From assembly GCA_013298765.1 (NCBI GenBank), contig JAAFJA010000004.1:186001-250000 (forward strand): 64,000 nucleotides of DNA, in the 5' to 3' direction. Both the position numbers and the translations under genes were made by a program. Below are positions 51,988 to 62,800 of the stretch, in pieces. The stretch comes from Betaproteobacteria bacterium. Its GTDB lineage: Bacteria; Pseudomonadota; Gammaproteobacteria; Burkholderiales; Casimicrobiaceae. Below the pieces are notes generated by a model. The model was given only the letters and a program-made list of their open reading frames with translations. It made no database searches and was not told where the DNA came from. How positions within the stretch are numbered: position 1 is the stretch's first letter; every line of letters begins with the position of its first letter.

Positions 51988-52914
51988 ATGGAATTTTCGA
52001 TCTTTCAAGAGACAAGGCGCGGTGCGCGCAAGGTAAACCAGGATCGCCTGGGCTACGTCTACACCCGTGATGCGCTCTGCCTTGTGGTGGCAGACGGCAT
52101 GGGCGGGCACGTGGGTGGCGAAATCGCGGCCCACATCGTCGTGCGCTTAATCATCGAGCGCTTCGAAGCGGAAGCCAAGCCGATCCTTTCTTCGCCCGTT
52201 CTGTTTCTGCAGCGCGCGATCAACGCGGCGCATGAGGCGCTTGGCGATTACGCGGAGCGCTTTCGCATGGTGGACACGCCGCGTACGACCTGTGTTGCCT
52301 GCATCATTCAAGACGACGCCGCTTACTGGGCGCATGCGGGCGACTCTCGGTTGTACCTAATTCGCGATGGCAAGCCGCTGGGCCGCACACGCGACCATTC
52401 GAAAGTTCAGTATCTGATTGACAACGGGGTCATTTCGGCCGAAGAAGCAAATCGCCACCCGGATCGCAACAAAGTGTTTTCGTGCTTGGGCGGCCAATTT
52501 GAACCAAACGTCGATTTTTCGCCGCGGTTTCCGTTGCACAACAATGACACCTTAGTTCTGTGTACCGACGGGATGTGGAGTGCCTACTCCGATCAGGAAT
52601 TTGCAGAAGCTTTTCAGTCGGGTGGCGTACAACAAAACGCGAGCGCACTGCTCAACGAAGCGGAGCGCAGAAACGGGATGGATTGCGACAACTTAAGCGT
52701 TATCGCGCTCAAGTGGGCGAGCGAGCTTTCGGGCTGGAATGACGAAAGCGTTACCACGCAGACATCGACGCTCGCGCTCGGTGAGTTCAGCACGCAGATG
52801 GATCGCACCGTGACGCTTGCCGAGCCTTCGACCGGACGCCCCGCACTTTCAGAGGCGGAAATTGAAATGGCCGTAAAAGAAATTACAGAGACGCTCAAGC
52901 GACATGGCTCATAA
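51988..52914 (+). CDS. PP2C-family protein phosphatase
   Basis: A 308-residue metal-dependent Ser/Thr phosphatase. Signatures are RKVNQDRLGYV (first metal Asp), LVVADGMGGHVGGEIAA, AYWAHAGDSRLYLIRDGK, TRDHSKVQYLIDNG and LVLCTDGMWS with the terminal NLSVIALKW segment. The C-terminal 65 residues (from about 245) are Ser/Thr-rich and variable. It probably reverses phosphorylation by the kinase just upstream. The gene overlaps dnaQ by 11 bases. Confidence 0.93.
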   Translation: MEFSIFQETRRGARKVNQDRLGYVYTRDALCLVVADGMGGHVGGEIAAHIVVRLIIERFEAEAKPILSSPVLFLQRAINAAHEALGDYAERFRMVDTPRTTCVACIIQDDAAYWAHAGDSRLYLIRDGKPLGRTRDHSKVQYLIDNGVISAEEANRHPDRNKVFSCLGGQFEPNVDFSPRFPLHNNDTLVLCTDGMWSAYSDQEFAEAFQSGGVQQNASALLNEAERRNGMDCDNLSVIALKWASELSGWNDESVTTQTSTLALGEFSTQMDRTVTLAEPSTGRPALSEAEIEMAVKEITETLKRHGS

Positions 52915-53626
52915 CGAGCGTTTGATTTTTCTTGACACCGAAACCACGGGCCTTGATCCCAAGCTTGGGCACAAGATTATTGAGGTCGGAGCGATCGAGG
53001 CGATTGATCGGCGCTTGACTGGGCTAACCTTTCATCGCTATCTCAACCCTGACCGAGAAATTGACGCAGGTGCGATTGCCGTTCACGGGATCACCAACGA
53101 ATTTCTGCACGATAAGCCGCGTTTCTTCGAAATTGCGTCGGAGCTTTCGCAGTTCCTCGATGGCGCGACGATTGTGATTCATAACGCGGCGTTCGATCTC
53201 GGCTTTTTGGAAGCAGAGTTTGGTGCGCTGAGAATGCGACCCGCGTTTCTCGCGGCGCGCGAGACTGTCGTGGACTCACTCGCGATTGCGCGGGCAAAAT
53301 TTCCGGGTAAACGCAACTCGCTTGATGCACTGTGCGAACGATTTGGCGTTGACAACTCATCTCGAAATTTGCACGGCGCCCTTCTCGATGCACGTCTGTT
53401 GGGCGATATGTATTTCGCGCTGACCCGCGAGCAGGCGACCATCGAAATCGAATCAGAAGCGGAGCGCGTAATCACGTCTTCCGGCTCTAGCGCCATTGCA
53501 ACTGCGGCTTCAGCCGCGGAAATGATTGCGGTTGAAATTCCTGATTCGCTGCGTTTAGCCCATAGAAAATATGCGCTTGGCGACAAAATTGACTCGCCAG
53601 AATTCGCGCACGCTGACTGGGCATAA
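52904..53626 (+). CDS. dnaQ: DNA polymerase III epsilon subunit (3'-5' proofreading exonuclease)
   Basis: A 240-residue DnaQ homologue. Exo I is LIFLDTETTGLDPKLGH (Asp/Glu metal ligands), Exo II is VIHNAAFDLGFL and Exo III is RNLHGALLDARLLGDMY. The C-terminal 60 residues contain the helix that would bind the alpha subunit. It starts inside the phosphatase gene, so kinase, phosphatase and dnaQ probably form one transcript, an unusual partnership. Confidence 0.93.
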   Translation: MAHNERLIFLDTETTGLDPKLGHKIIEVGAIEAIDRRLTGLTFHRYLNPDREIDAGAIAVHGITNEFLHDKPRFFEIASELSQFLDGATIVIHNAAFDLGFLEAEFGALRMRPAFLAARETVVDSLAIARAKFPGKRNSLDALCERFGVDNSSRNLHGALLDARLLGDMYFALTREQATIEIESEAERVITSSGSSAIATAASAAEMIAVEIPDSLRLAHRKYALGDKIDSPEFAHADWA

Positions 53627-53700
53627 CTCGTCATGAGGCATCGGCTGCGACGTTGCGGCTCAAGCGTCTCTATGCTTTTCCAGTCCGGCTCGTCCTCGTA

Positions 53701-54393
53701 TCACCATGCCGAAACCGGCGCGTATTCGTGGCGAACGTTTGCGCCCGCAATGATTAATTGGTCCGCGCGTCGACGGGCGAAAATGCCGTTCGAAAGCACG
53801 CCAGGAATCTGATTGACTTCTTCCTCTAACGCCCTTGGGTTGATGGGGAAGAGACCTGAAACGTCAATAATGATGTTGCCGTTATCTGTGAGCGGAGCCT
53901 CGCGTTTTTTGGGGCTACCGCCTAAACGCTGTAACTCCCGCGTCACGAACGCTTCCGCCATCGGAACCACTTCCACCGGAAGCGCAAACTTTCCGAGCGC
54001 ACTCACGAGCTTGCTTTCGTCCACCAAACAAACGAACGTTTCGCACGCGCTGGCCACGATCTTTTCGCGAGTGAGGGCCGCGCCGCCGCCTTTAATCATC
54101 GCGAACCCAGGCTCAATCTCGTCTGCGCCATCGAAGTAGAACTTCGGCGCAACGTCGCTCGCGAGCGCGTCGTTCAAGCTCCACACACGAAGGCCCGCTT
54201 CGAGTGCGATTCGCTCACTTGCGCTGGAGGCCACCACAACGCCCGGGATGTTTGCCGCCAGCGGCGCGAGTCGCTTGATGAACTCGGCCACCGTGCTTCC
54301 GCTGCCGATTCCGACAATGCGATCAAATGCAACTAAACCAACGGCAAATTTTGCCGCCGCTTGTTTTTGTGCGGTCTTCGCGTCCATATCCAT
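53701..54393 (-). CDS. rpiA: Ribose-5-phosphate isomerase A
   Basis: A 230-residue RpiA that interconverts ribose 5-phosphate and ribulose 5-phosphate. GIGSGSTVAEFI (phosphate loop), FYFDGADEI (substrate Asp), IKGGGAALTREKIVA and DNGNIIIDVSGLFPI are in the canonical order. Length is typical. It is divergent from ilvA with a short shared upstream region. Confidence 0.96.
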   Translation of the reverse strand: MDMDAKTAQKQAAAKFAVGLVAFDRIVGIGSGSTVAEFIKRLAPLAANIPGVVVASSASERIALEAGLRVWSLNDALASDVAPKFYFDGADEIEPGFAMIKGGGAALTREKIVASACETFVCLVDESKLVSALGKFALPVEVVPMAEAFVTRELQRLGGSPKKREAPLTDNGNIIIDVSGLFPINPRALEEEVNQIPGVLSNGIFARRRADQLIIAGANVRHEYAPVSAW

Positions 54394-54466
54394 TCCTGTT
54401 ATCTTTCTTCGCGCGGCGACTCGCCGCTACAGCCAACAAAGCCGCCCATACAATAGCTTGAACGAC

Positions 54467-56026
54467 ATGAGCGACTTCGCTCGACAAGAATTATCCTCAA
54501 TGCCTCTGGACTATCTCAAACGCATTCTGAATGCGCGCGTCTACGACGTCGCGATCGAGACTTCGCTCGCGCAGGCACCGGCCCTTTCCGCGCGGCTTCA
54601 TAACCAAGTGCTCATTAAGCGCGAAGACGAACAGCCGGTGTTCTCCTTCAAGCTGCGCGGCGCGTACAACAAAATGGCGCATCTCTCGGTCGAGCAGCGT
54701 GCGCGGGGCGTGATCGCGGCAAGCAGCGGCAATCATGCGCAAGGTGTGGCGCTTGCGGCGCAGAAATTGGGGTGTCGCGCAACGATTGTGATGCCGGAGA
54801 CCACCCCGTCAATCAAGGTGAACGCCGTGAAAGCGCGCGGCGCGCAAGTGGTGCTTTTTGGCGAATCGTATTCCGATGCCTATCGCCACGCGCTTGAGCT
54901 TTCGCAAGCGGAAGACCTCGCATTTGTGCATCCCTATGATGATCCCGATGTGATTGCGGGCCAAGGCACCATCGGAATGGAGATCCTGCGCCAGCACAGT
55001 GGCGATATTGAAGCAATTTACGTCGCCGTTGGCGGGGGCGGGTTGATTGCAGGCATCGGCGCGTATGTCAAAGCCGTGCGACCAGAAATCAAGATTATCG
55101 CGGTTCAAGCGAGTGACTCTGATGCAATGATTCGCTCGCTCGATGCAGGGATGCGAGTTGAGCTCGCGAGCGTTGGGTTGTTTGCCGACGGCGTGGCCGT
55201 GAAGCAAGTCGGCAGCGAAACGTTTCGAGTCGCGCAACAGGTTGTGGACGAAACGATCACCGTTAATACCGATGAAATTTGCGCGGCAATCAAAGACGCC
55301 TACGTGGATTGCCGTTGCGTGCTCGAACCGGCGGGTGCGATCTCGATTGCCGGGCTCAAGAAGCATGCGAGCGCAAAGGGCTGGCAAGGCAAGACGCTGA
55401 TCGCGGTCGCCTGTGGCGCGAATATGAATTTCGACCGCCTGCGCTTTGTCACTGAACGCGCAGTGCTGGGCGAATCGCGCGAGGCAATTTATTCAGTCAG
55501 TATCCCCGAAGAGCCTGGTAGCTTTTTAAAGTTCTGCGAACTGGTTGGGCAGCGCGCAGTCACCGAATTTAATTATCGCTACGCCGCTGGTCCGGAAGCG
55601 CATATTTTCGTCGGCGTCGAGGTAAATAGTCGCTTGGAAGCTGCGGAGCTTGCCTCCGAGTTTCAGAGAAATGGGCTTCCAACCGATGATTTATCAGATG
55701 ATGAGACTGCGAAGCTGCATATCCGACATCTTGTGGGTGGAAATGCGGTGGGTGTTGAGGGCGAGCGCATCTTCCGCTTCGATTTCCCCGAGCGTCCTGG
55801 TGCCCTGGTCGATTTCTTGCGTACGATGAATCACGGCTGGAATATCACGTTGTTTCACTACCGCAATCACGGCTCAGATGTGGGTCGTGTCCTCGCGGGT
55901 ATTCAGGCACCGCAAGAGGAACAAGCGGCACTGGATGCGTTTTTGCGTAAGCTTTCCGAGCGGCAGTACGGTTGGGTCGAGGAGACCGAAAACGTTGCCT
56001 ATCGAAAGTTTCTAGGGCGCGGCTAG
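54467..56026 (+). CDS. ilvA: Threonine ammonia-lyase (biosynthetic)
   Basis: A 519-residue PLP enzyme deaminating threonine to 2-oxobutyrate, first step of isoleucine synthesis. The PLP lysine is in FSFKLRGAYNKM, the glycine-rich loop in AASSGNHAQGVAL and the phosphate-binding GGGG block in YVAVGGGGLIAGIG. Two C-terminal ACT-like regulatory regions (about 340-420 and 440-510; EEPGSFLKFCELV and PERPGALVDFLRTM) predict allosteric control by isoleucine. Start 54467 (MSDFARQ) or the in-frame ATG 54500 (MPLDYLKRIL) are both possible; neither has a good ribosome site. The frame is open for 73 codons upstream, which I do not consider coding. Confidence 0.93.
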   Translation: MSDFARQELSSMPLDYLKRILNARVYDVAIETSLAQAPALSARLHNQVLIKREDEQPVFSFKLRGAYNKMAHLSVEQRARGVIAASSGNHAQGVALAAQKLGCRATIVMPETTPSIKVNAVKARGAQVVLFGESYSDAYRHALELSQAEDLAFVHPYDDPDVIAGQGTIGMEILRQHSGDIEAIYVAVGGGGLIAGIGAYVKAVRPEIKIIAVQASDSDAMIRSLDAGMRVELASVGLFADGVAVKQVGSETFRVAQQVVDETITVNTDEICAAIKDAYVDCRCVLEPAGAISIAGLKKHASAKGWQGKTLIAVACGANMNFDRLRFVTERAVLGESREAIYSVSIPEEPGSFLKFCELVGQRAVTEFNYRYAAGPEAHIFVGVEVNSRLEAAELASEFQRNGLPTDDLSDDETAKLHIRHLVGGNAVGVEGERIFRFDFPERPGALVDFLRTMNHGWNITLFHYRNHGSDVGRVLAGIQAPQEEQAALDAFLRKLSERQYGWVEETENVAYRKFLGRG

Positions 56027-56217
56027 TGAGCCAGCGATACTTCAGCGCGTCGCACGTTGACAAAAAGCGTCACGTTGCGGCGATGGAACACGGGGGCTAA
56101 AGTCTTGTTTTGTGACGCTACTTTCTCAGTTCGGCAGCAATCGAACGTGGCACACTACCCTTTCTTTTGGGTGTCGGCCTACATTGGCGCGCCCTCAACC
56201 CAACTTTCGGATCGCAC

Positions 56218-56613
56218 GTGAGCGGAAATTCAGCAACCAAAGTGATGGTGATCGACGACAGCAATACGATTCGTCGAAGCGCCGAAATCTTCCTTTTGCA
56301 AGCGGGCTACCAGGTCGTGCTGGCCGAAGACGGATTTGATGCGCTCGCAAAAATTGCCGACCATCAACCCGATGTGATCTTCGTCGACATCATGATGCCG
56401 CGACTTGACGGCTACCTGACCTGTTCGTTGATCAAGAAGCACGCAAAGTTTCGATCCACCCCCGTCGTGATGCTGTCGTCAAAAGACGGTCTTTTCGATC
56501 GTGCCCGTGGTCGAATGGTCGGTTCAGACCAGTATTTAACTAAACCGTTTACCAAAGATACACTCATCGGCGCCGTAAACTCATTCATGAATCCTGAAAA
56601 AGTATCGAGCTAA
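56218..56613 (+). CDS. pilG: Twitching-motility response regulator PilG
   Basis: A 131-residue single-domain response regulator. MVIDDSNTIRRSAEIFL and the phospho-acceptor Asp in VIFVDIMMPRLDG are the PilG-type receiver motifs; VMLSSKDGLFDRARG and QYLTKPFTKDTL complete the fold. GTG 56218 is preferred, giving the usual PilG length; the frame is open further upstream. It starts the pilG-pilH-pilI-pilJ-pilL operon that signals to the type IV pilus motor. Confidence 0.92.
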   Translation: MSGNSATKVMVIDDSNTIRRSAEIFLLQAGYQVVLAEDGFDALAKIADHQPDVIFVDIMMPRLDGYLTCSLIKKHAKFRSTPVVMLSSKDGLFDRARGRMVGSDQYLTKPFTKDTLIGAVNSFMNPEKVSS

Positions 56614-56619
56614 GGACCC

Positions 56620-56985
56620 ATGCCAATCAAAAATATCCTAGTCGTCGACGATTCCCCAACCGAACGTCACTTTCTTTCTGAGCTGCTCATGGGCGCTGGC
56701 TACCAAGTGAGTCAGTGCGATAGCGGCGAGCAGGCTGTAACGCTCTCTAAGGCGCTCCTGCCGGATTTGATCGTGATGGACGTTGTGATGCCGGGGCTCA
56801 ACGGCTTTCAAGCCACACGGCAAATCAGTAAGGATGCTGCCACGAAGCACATCCCCGTGATCATCTGCACCACGAAGAGCCAGGAAACCGACAAGATCTG
56901 GGGCATGCGCCAAGGAGCGCGCGATTACGTGGTCAAACCCGTTGTCGCGGCAGAGTTGCTGGAAAAAATTTCGAAGTTGAACTAG
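56620..56985 (+). CDS. pilH: Response regulator PilH
   Basis: A 121-residue receiver-only regulator, 6 bases after pilG. ILVVDDSPTERHFLSELL, phospho-Asp in LIVMDVVMPGLNG, VIICTTKSQETDKIWG and DYVVKPVVAAEL. In Pseudomonas PilG favours pilus extension (via PilB) and PilH acts mainly as a phosphate sink or retraction signal. Confidence 0.94.
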   Translation: MPIKNILVVDDSPTERHFLSELLMGAGYQVSQCDSGEQAVTLSKALLPDLIVMDVVMPGLNGFQATRQISKDAATKHIPVIICTTKSQETDKIWGMRQGARDYVVKPVVAAELLEKISKLN

Positions 56986-57037
56986 ATCGTCGAAAGCGCG
57001 GCTCCGGAGGCTGGCGCAAAAAGCGATTGGGGGAACA

Positions 57038-57553
57038 ATGGCACGAGACAGAAATAGGCTGGTGAGCTTTCAAGAGGCGCTTGGTGCGCGATTGAAGCTC
57101 GCCGCCGCACAACCGAAGCGCGAGTCGCGACTCGCCGTCCGCGTCGCGGATCAGAACCTGCTACTCGATTTGGGCGACATCGCCGAGGTCGCGCAAATTG
57201 GTCAGTTCACGTCGGTGCCGTTCTCCAAACAATGGTTTTTGGGCATCGCCAACGTCCGCGGGACGCTCTACGCCGTCAGCGATTTGTCCGCTTGGATGCA
57301 AGGCGGCAAACGCTCGGCAACCACGGCTGCAACTCGGGTAGTGCTCCTCGGTCAACGACTCGCCCGGCTTCGAACCGCCGTGATGGTGGATCGCGTGATC
57401 GGACTGCGTTTACTTGACTCCATGAAGAGCGCGGGCGATTCAACGCTTGCCGCTTGGGAGCGAAATCGATTTATCGATGCCGACGGCATCGTGTGGCGGG
57501 AAGCGGATTTGGCGCGACTCGTCGAACAACAAGACTTTTTGCAAGTGGTATAG
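57038..57553 (+). CDS. pilI: CheW-like adaptor PilI
   Basis: A 171-residue CheW-domain protein linking the receptor PilJ to the kinase PilL. RLAVRVADQNLLLDLGDIAEV, FLGIANVRGTLYAVSDLSAWM (the conserved receptor-contact region) and VDRVIGLRLLDSM are typical of PilI. It lies 52 bases after pilH and 24 bases before pilJ. Confidence 0.93.
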   Translation: MARDRNRLVSFQEALGARLKLAAAQPKRESRLAVRVADQNLLLDLGDIAEVAQIGQFTSVPFSKQWFLGIANVRGTLYAVSDLSAWMQGGKRSATTAATRVVLLGQRLARLRTAVMVDRVIGLRLLDSMKSAGDSTLAAWERNRFIDADGIVWREADLARLVEQQDFLQVV

Positions 57554-57577
57554 CCGCCTTTCAGTTGAGGATCGAGT

Positions 57578-59776
57578 ATGAAATTGAAGTTAGGAAAACT
57601 CTTTGGCGATAAGGCGCAACCCTCCGTGGCCGTGCCTACCGTCATGGCAACCCCCATCGCCACCGACACCGCCATCATGTCAGCGGCGGGATACTCCGCG
57701 AGCGACAGTGGGTCAGTCGTTGAACAGCTGAGAACCGCTGCGCGCAGCAACGCGGGCGCGAAACGGCTGCCGTTCATCGGTCACTGGCCCTCCGCGAAGC
57801 AGTTTCAGTTGCTTGCGTCGCTGCTGGCCATCTCGTTCGTGTTGATGTTGGCGTTCTTCGGCTTTTATGCTTTGGAAGCCGCGCGCAACACCGCGCAGGT
57901 CTCAGCAGCGCGTGAGCTCGAAACGCTTTCTCAGCGTCTGGCTCGCGGTAGCGCGCAGTCCGAGATGGGAGCCGCCGAAGCGTTCGACGTTCTAGCAACG
58001 TCACGAGACCGCTTCAAGGCAAACCTTACCGCGCTCACACGCGGCGGCATTTACGAGGGTGTCACGATTTCCGAGCCGCAATCGGCGGCCGTCTCGAAAG
58101 TGGCCACCACGCTTGAAAAGCGTTGGACCGCGATTGAGCCGAAAGTCGAAGAGTTAATGGCGTCGCGAGCGATCCTCACATCGCTATCAGCCGCGGTATC
58201 AAACGTTAACCAAGGAAACCAGGGCCTGCTGGAGCTGACTGAGCAGTTAGCAACGCAGCTTGCGGGTGCTGGCAGCCGTGAGAGCGCGCTTTCTAACAAC
58301 CTCGTGATGCTCACGCAGCGTATCGCTAAAAACGCTAACGCGCTGATCGGTAACGAAGTGGATTCAGACGTTGCCTTCTTGCTCGGTAAAGATACGGCCA
58401 CATTCCGCGACATCGTAAACGGCCTTTCGCAGGGTAGTGAAACGCTGCGCGTTAACCCAGTGCGCGACCCCGAAACCAAACAAACGCTCACCGAAATCGG
58501 CACCCGCTTCCAAGAAACCGAGAAGCGTCTGGTGGAAGTGCTGCGCGCCATGCCACGCTTGCTCTCGGGTAAACAAGCCGCGAAAGTGATCGCGCAAGAA
58601 GCAGAGCCGCTCTCGGCTGACGCAAAAGCACTCGCCGACACGTATCGTGGCGCCGGCAACACAAGCAACTTTGCGCTCATCCTCGCGGCGATCTTCGGTG
58701 CGCTCGCTCTCCTGTTCGGCTTCTTGCTCGGCTACTTGTACCTGAACGAAGCCCGTGCACGCGCCGCTGAAATTGAAACGGAAAACCAGCGTAACCAAGA
58801 AGCTATTTTGCGTTTGCTGAACGAAATGGGCACCTTGGCTGACGGTGACTTGACCGTGCACGCGTCGGTGACGGAAGACGTGACCGGTGCGATCGCTGAC
58901 TCGATTAACTTCACGGTTGACGAATTGCGTAAGGTTGTTACCGACATTAACTCGACGACGACTGAAGTTACAAGCGCGACGCAAACTGCGCAATCGATTT
59001 CGCAGCGTCTGTACCAAGCATCGCAGCGCCAATCCGCTGAGATTCAAAAAGCGTCCGCGCTCGTGCTGCAAATGGCGCAATCGATTAATGACGTATCCGC
59101 CTCGGCGGCCCAAGGCGCAAAGGTTGCGCAACAGTCCCTGTCTGCTTCCGAGCAGGGCGCAACGGCGGTACAAAACCAGATCGCCGGTATGAACGAAATT
59201 CGTGCGCAGATCCAAGAATCTTCGAAGCGGATTAAGCGACTCGGTGAATCGTCGCAAGAAATTGGTGAGATCGTTGAGCTGATTTCTGACATTACCGAAC
59301 AAACCAACGTTCTCGCTCTAAACGCTGCCATCCAAGCGGCCTCTGCAGGTGAAGCGGGTCGCGGATTTACGGTGGTTGCCGAAGAGGTTCAGCGACTCGC
59401 TGAACGCTCCGCCGAAGCCACGAAGCAGATCGAAGCGCTGGTGCGCGCGATTCAGGCCGATACGCAAGACGCTGTTAACGCGATGGAAAAAACCACGCAA
59501 GGGGTGGTCGAAGGTACCCGCCTGTCCGACGCCGCCGGTCAAGCGTTGTCTGAAATTAACCGCGTTTCACGCGATCTCGCAGGTATCGTGGGTAACATTT
59601 CCGCGCAAACGCAAACGCAGTCACAATCGGTATCTGAGGTGACCCGCGGCATGCAAGACATTCTTGCGGTGACCGAAGAGACCTCTCGCGGCACCCAACA
59701 AACCAACGTCTCGATTGAAGAACTCGCTCGTCTGTCGCAGACGCTGCGTGCTTCGGTAGCCGGCTTCAAGGTATAA
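57578..59776 (+). CDS. pilJ: Methyl-accepting chemotaxis-like receptor PilJ
   Basis: A 732-residue receptor. Two transmembrane helices (about 76-100, [19 protein letters not shown], and about 366-390, [19 protein letters not shown]) flank a periplasmic helical PilJ domain with a repeated HAMP-like turn. The cytoplasmic tip [20 protein letters not shown] (about 564) followed by [20 protein letters not shown] is the kinase-contact hairpin. The N terminus (60 residues, Ala/Thr-rich) is longer than usual before the first helix. Surface or mechanical signal input is inferred from Pseudomonas PilJ. Confidence 0.94.
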   Translation: MKLKLGKLFGDKAQPSVAVPTVMATPIATDTAIMSAAGYSASDSGSVVEQLRTAARSNAGAKRLPFIGHWPSAKQFQLLASLLAISFVLMLAFFGFYALEAARNTAQVSAARELETLSQRLARGSAQSEMGAAEAFDVLATSRDRFKANLTALTRGGIYEGVTISEPQSAAVSKVATTLEKRWTAIEPKVEELMASRAILTSLSAAVSNVNQGNQGLLELTEQLATQLAGAGSRESALSNNLVMLTQRIAKNANALIGNEVDSDVAFLLGKDTATFRDIVNGLSQGSETLRVNPVRDPETKQTLTEIGTRFQETEKRLVEVLRAMPRLLSGKQAAKVIAQEAEPLSADAKALADTYRGAGNTSNFALILAAIFGALALLFGFLLGYLYLNEARARAAEIETENQRNQEAILRLLNEMGTLADGDLTVHASVTEDVTGAIADSINFTVDELRKVVTDINSTTTEVTSATQTAQSISQRLYQASQRQSAEIQKASALVLQMAQSINDVSASAAQGAKVAQQSLSASEQGATAVQNQIAGMNEIRAQIQESSKRIKRLGESSQEIGEIVELISDITEQTNVLALNAAIQAASAGEAGRGFTVVAEEVQRLAERSAEATKQIEALVRAIQADTQDAVNAMEKTTQGVVEGTRLSDAAGQALSEINRVSRDLAGIVGNISAQTQTQSQSVSEVTRGMQDILAVTEETSRGTQQTNVSIEELARLSQTLRASVAGFKV

Positions 59777-59827
59777 CAACCTAGCCGCTCTGAGGAACGA
59801 GAAAGCACAACAACGAGGAGCACGTTT

Positions 59828-62800
59828 GTGGCAGTAGACATTCCACTAGACCTGGATAGTGGACCGATCATTTGGGTGAAGGCCGAGCTTGATGTAACGC
59901 TCATGGCCGCACTCGATGGTTTGACCAAGCTCCAGGCGGGCGAAACGGGAAACGTCGCCACATCGGTTCGTAGCAATCTGCACAAAGCCGCAGGTGCGTT
60001 CGAACTGGTGGGGGTTGAGGGTTTCGCAGTTCTGCTGCGCGAATTTGAGAACCACCTTCCTGATCCACCCGAAGTCGCAAAGCCTGAGGCCTTGCAAACG
60101 ATCGCCGCCGCATGTCGGCGTCTGGTTTCGCATCTGGAAGAAATCGCTGCCGGCGCGCAAGCTGTGCCGCTGCGCTTTTTGCCTGAGTATTTGGCGCTCG
60201 GGCGACTGCGCGCTGCGCGTTTCGGCCCCGCCGATTTGTTTTTCCCCGACGTCAGCAGAAAGCCCCGGTTTACGGAATCGGCTGAAGCGATGGACCCATC
60301 GAAGATGGCGTCGTACTTATTGCGTCACCGGCGTGATTTCCAGCGCGGTTTTCTCGATTGGCTGCGGGGCACGCAAACGCAATCCGGTTTGGCGTTGATG
60401 CAGCAAGCGCTCGCAGGCATTGAGCAAGCGCATCCCCTGCCCGCACAGCGCTCATTCTGGTGGGTTACCAGCGCGCTGCTTGATGCCGTACAGCTAAACC
60501 TCATCGACTCATCCACGTCGGTGAAGCAACTCTTCGCGCGTATCGATCTTCAGATTCGCCGCTTGGTTGAAGGCTCCACCAAGGTCGCGGACCGACTAAA
60601 ACGAGAAGTGCTCTACCACGTGGCTCGCGTGGGCGACGGCTCGCAACGCTGCGATGAAGTGAAAGCCCTCTACAGTCTTGACGTGCTGGTGCCGAAACGC
60701 GTGCCGCGCGAACTCGATGTGGTCGCGCTTCGTCCCGCGATTGATCGTCTTAACGAGATCGTTGTACGCTGCAAAGAAGAATGGTCCGCGGTTTCCACCA
60801 GTAGGGCTGGCGCGGCTGAGCGGCTTGCCTCTGCGCTGGGCGAATTGCCTTCCGCATGTGATGCAATCGGAGTGCGAAGCCTCTCCGAGCTGGCAACCGC
60901 GCTTGCTGGTGTCGCGCCTGTTATCTCTTCGCGCGCGCTGAGCGACGAAGGATCGCTCGAATTTGCGTCGAGCTTGTTGTTGCTCGAAACTGCAACTCAG
61001 CATTTGGCCGCACTCCCGCGTACGTTCTCAAGCGAAGTTAATGTCGCCGTGAAGCGCTTGGGCTACGCCACAGCGCGTGCGCCAATACCGGCGGAACTGC
61101 TCGATCAAGCTGGCAGCGGCTCGCTCACTCGCCTCGCACAAGAACGGGAAACGATTGCACAAGTGTGTCGCGAGATTCGCGCAAACATGCGCCAGATCGA
61201 AGCAGCGCTCGACGCATTCTTCCGCGACTCCACAGCCGTCGAGGATCTGGCACAGATTCCCGGGCTTCTGGCTCAGGTCTCCGGTGCGCTGCGTTTGCTC
61301 GGCTGGAACGATGCACATCGAATCGTCGCGCAAGCATCTGAACGAGTGACTCAACTTGTTGCTGAGCCAGGTGCGATTGAAACCTCCGAGATCGATCGAA
61401 TCGCTAACGTACTTGCAGGCTTCGGCTTCTACGTCGATGCGCGCGAACGCAAAGAAGGCGGCGCGGAGGCAATTCTCGAATCGCTCGAGCGAACCTTACG
61501 GGGCGAATCCGCATTGGCCCCGGTGGAGCCAGTCGACAACACCGTTGAGCTTGCAATCGACAGCCGCATCCGCTCGCTGAAATCCGATTTTGCACAGCTC
61601 AAGAACGACCCTAGCGATTCGCGCGCCCGTGCTTCGGTCGTCGCGGGCCTCAACGACATTCGACGCGATGCTGAACTCATCGACGACGGCGCGCTAGCAC
61701 GCGCAGCGAAATCGGGTCTGGATGCGGTTTCGGATAGCTCGCTTAATTTCGAGCAACTCCAATCCGAATTGAAGCCCGTGATCGGCGTTGTTGCTGCGCC
61801 ACCTTCGGTCTCAGCGGAAACTCAACGCCTGCTCGAAACGCCGGAAGCATCGCAGGATGACGCGCTCCTCGAAATCTTCGCGGAAGAGGCCACCGAGGTG
61901 GTCGACAACATTGAATCGAGCATGCGCGAATACATACAAGCGCCTGCTCGAACTGATTTGCTCAAGGACATTCGTCGCGGATATCACACGCTGAAGGGCA
62001 GTGGGCGGATGGTCGGTTTGACATCGCTGGGCGATGCTGCGTGGAGTGTTGAGCGAGTGCTCAACCCTGTGCTCGAGGAGGGTCGTGCGCTTTCCGCTCA
62101 CGAGATTGAACTCGTTAACGAATCAACTCGCCAGTTCAAGGGTTGGGTTGCCGAGCTCAACGCAACTAAACGTGTAAACGTGCCCCCTCAGCCGTTCAAC
62201 GCGCTCATCGAGAAATGCGGCTTCGCCGTAGCGCCAACGCCGCCCGCACCGACGCAGCCACCCGTCGTTCCGGCGGTCGCAAGTACAGCCGCTTCAGTTG
62301 CTAGCGTGAGCGCGCTCCTTGGACTCGGCGCCTTCGCGGCTACCCGAGAAGATGCGCCGCCGTCGCCCGCGATTTCCGACTCAGCTCCCACGGCTTCGCC
62401 GCCCATTAATGAGGGCAAGGCGCAGGAAGACTTTGAGCTCGATCTGTCTGGTTTCTCTGATCTAGCCCCAGTTGCCGCTCAGGCTGCGCCGGAAGTTGTC
62501 GCCTTTGATGAGATCGTGTTTGACGCAATTCCCGCGCCCGAGCCGATTCCATCGCCTCCCCCCGCGCCCACGAATACAGCATTCGAGGCCAATCCGCTAA
62601 ATACAGCGACCGCGCCTGTGTCGCAAGTGATCACTGCGCCCGCTCCTCCACCAGTTGCGCCGTCACCGGCGCCGCTTTGGTCAGACGAAGTGGTCGTTGA
62701 CGGCGTGCGCGTAAGCCGCACGCTGTTCTCGATCATGGGCGATGAAGCTCGCGCGCACCTGGCGACGCTCGATCAAGAGCTCTCGCTGATGCAATTCGAT

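Noticed and set aside
54248-54466. N-terminal extension of threonine ammonia-lyase
   Set aside because: It overlaps rpiA in the opposite strand and has no counterpart in the family; the homologous start is near 54467-54500.
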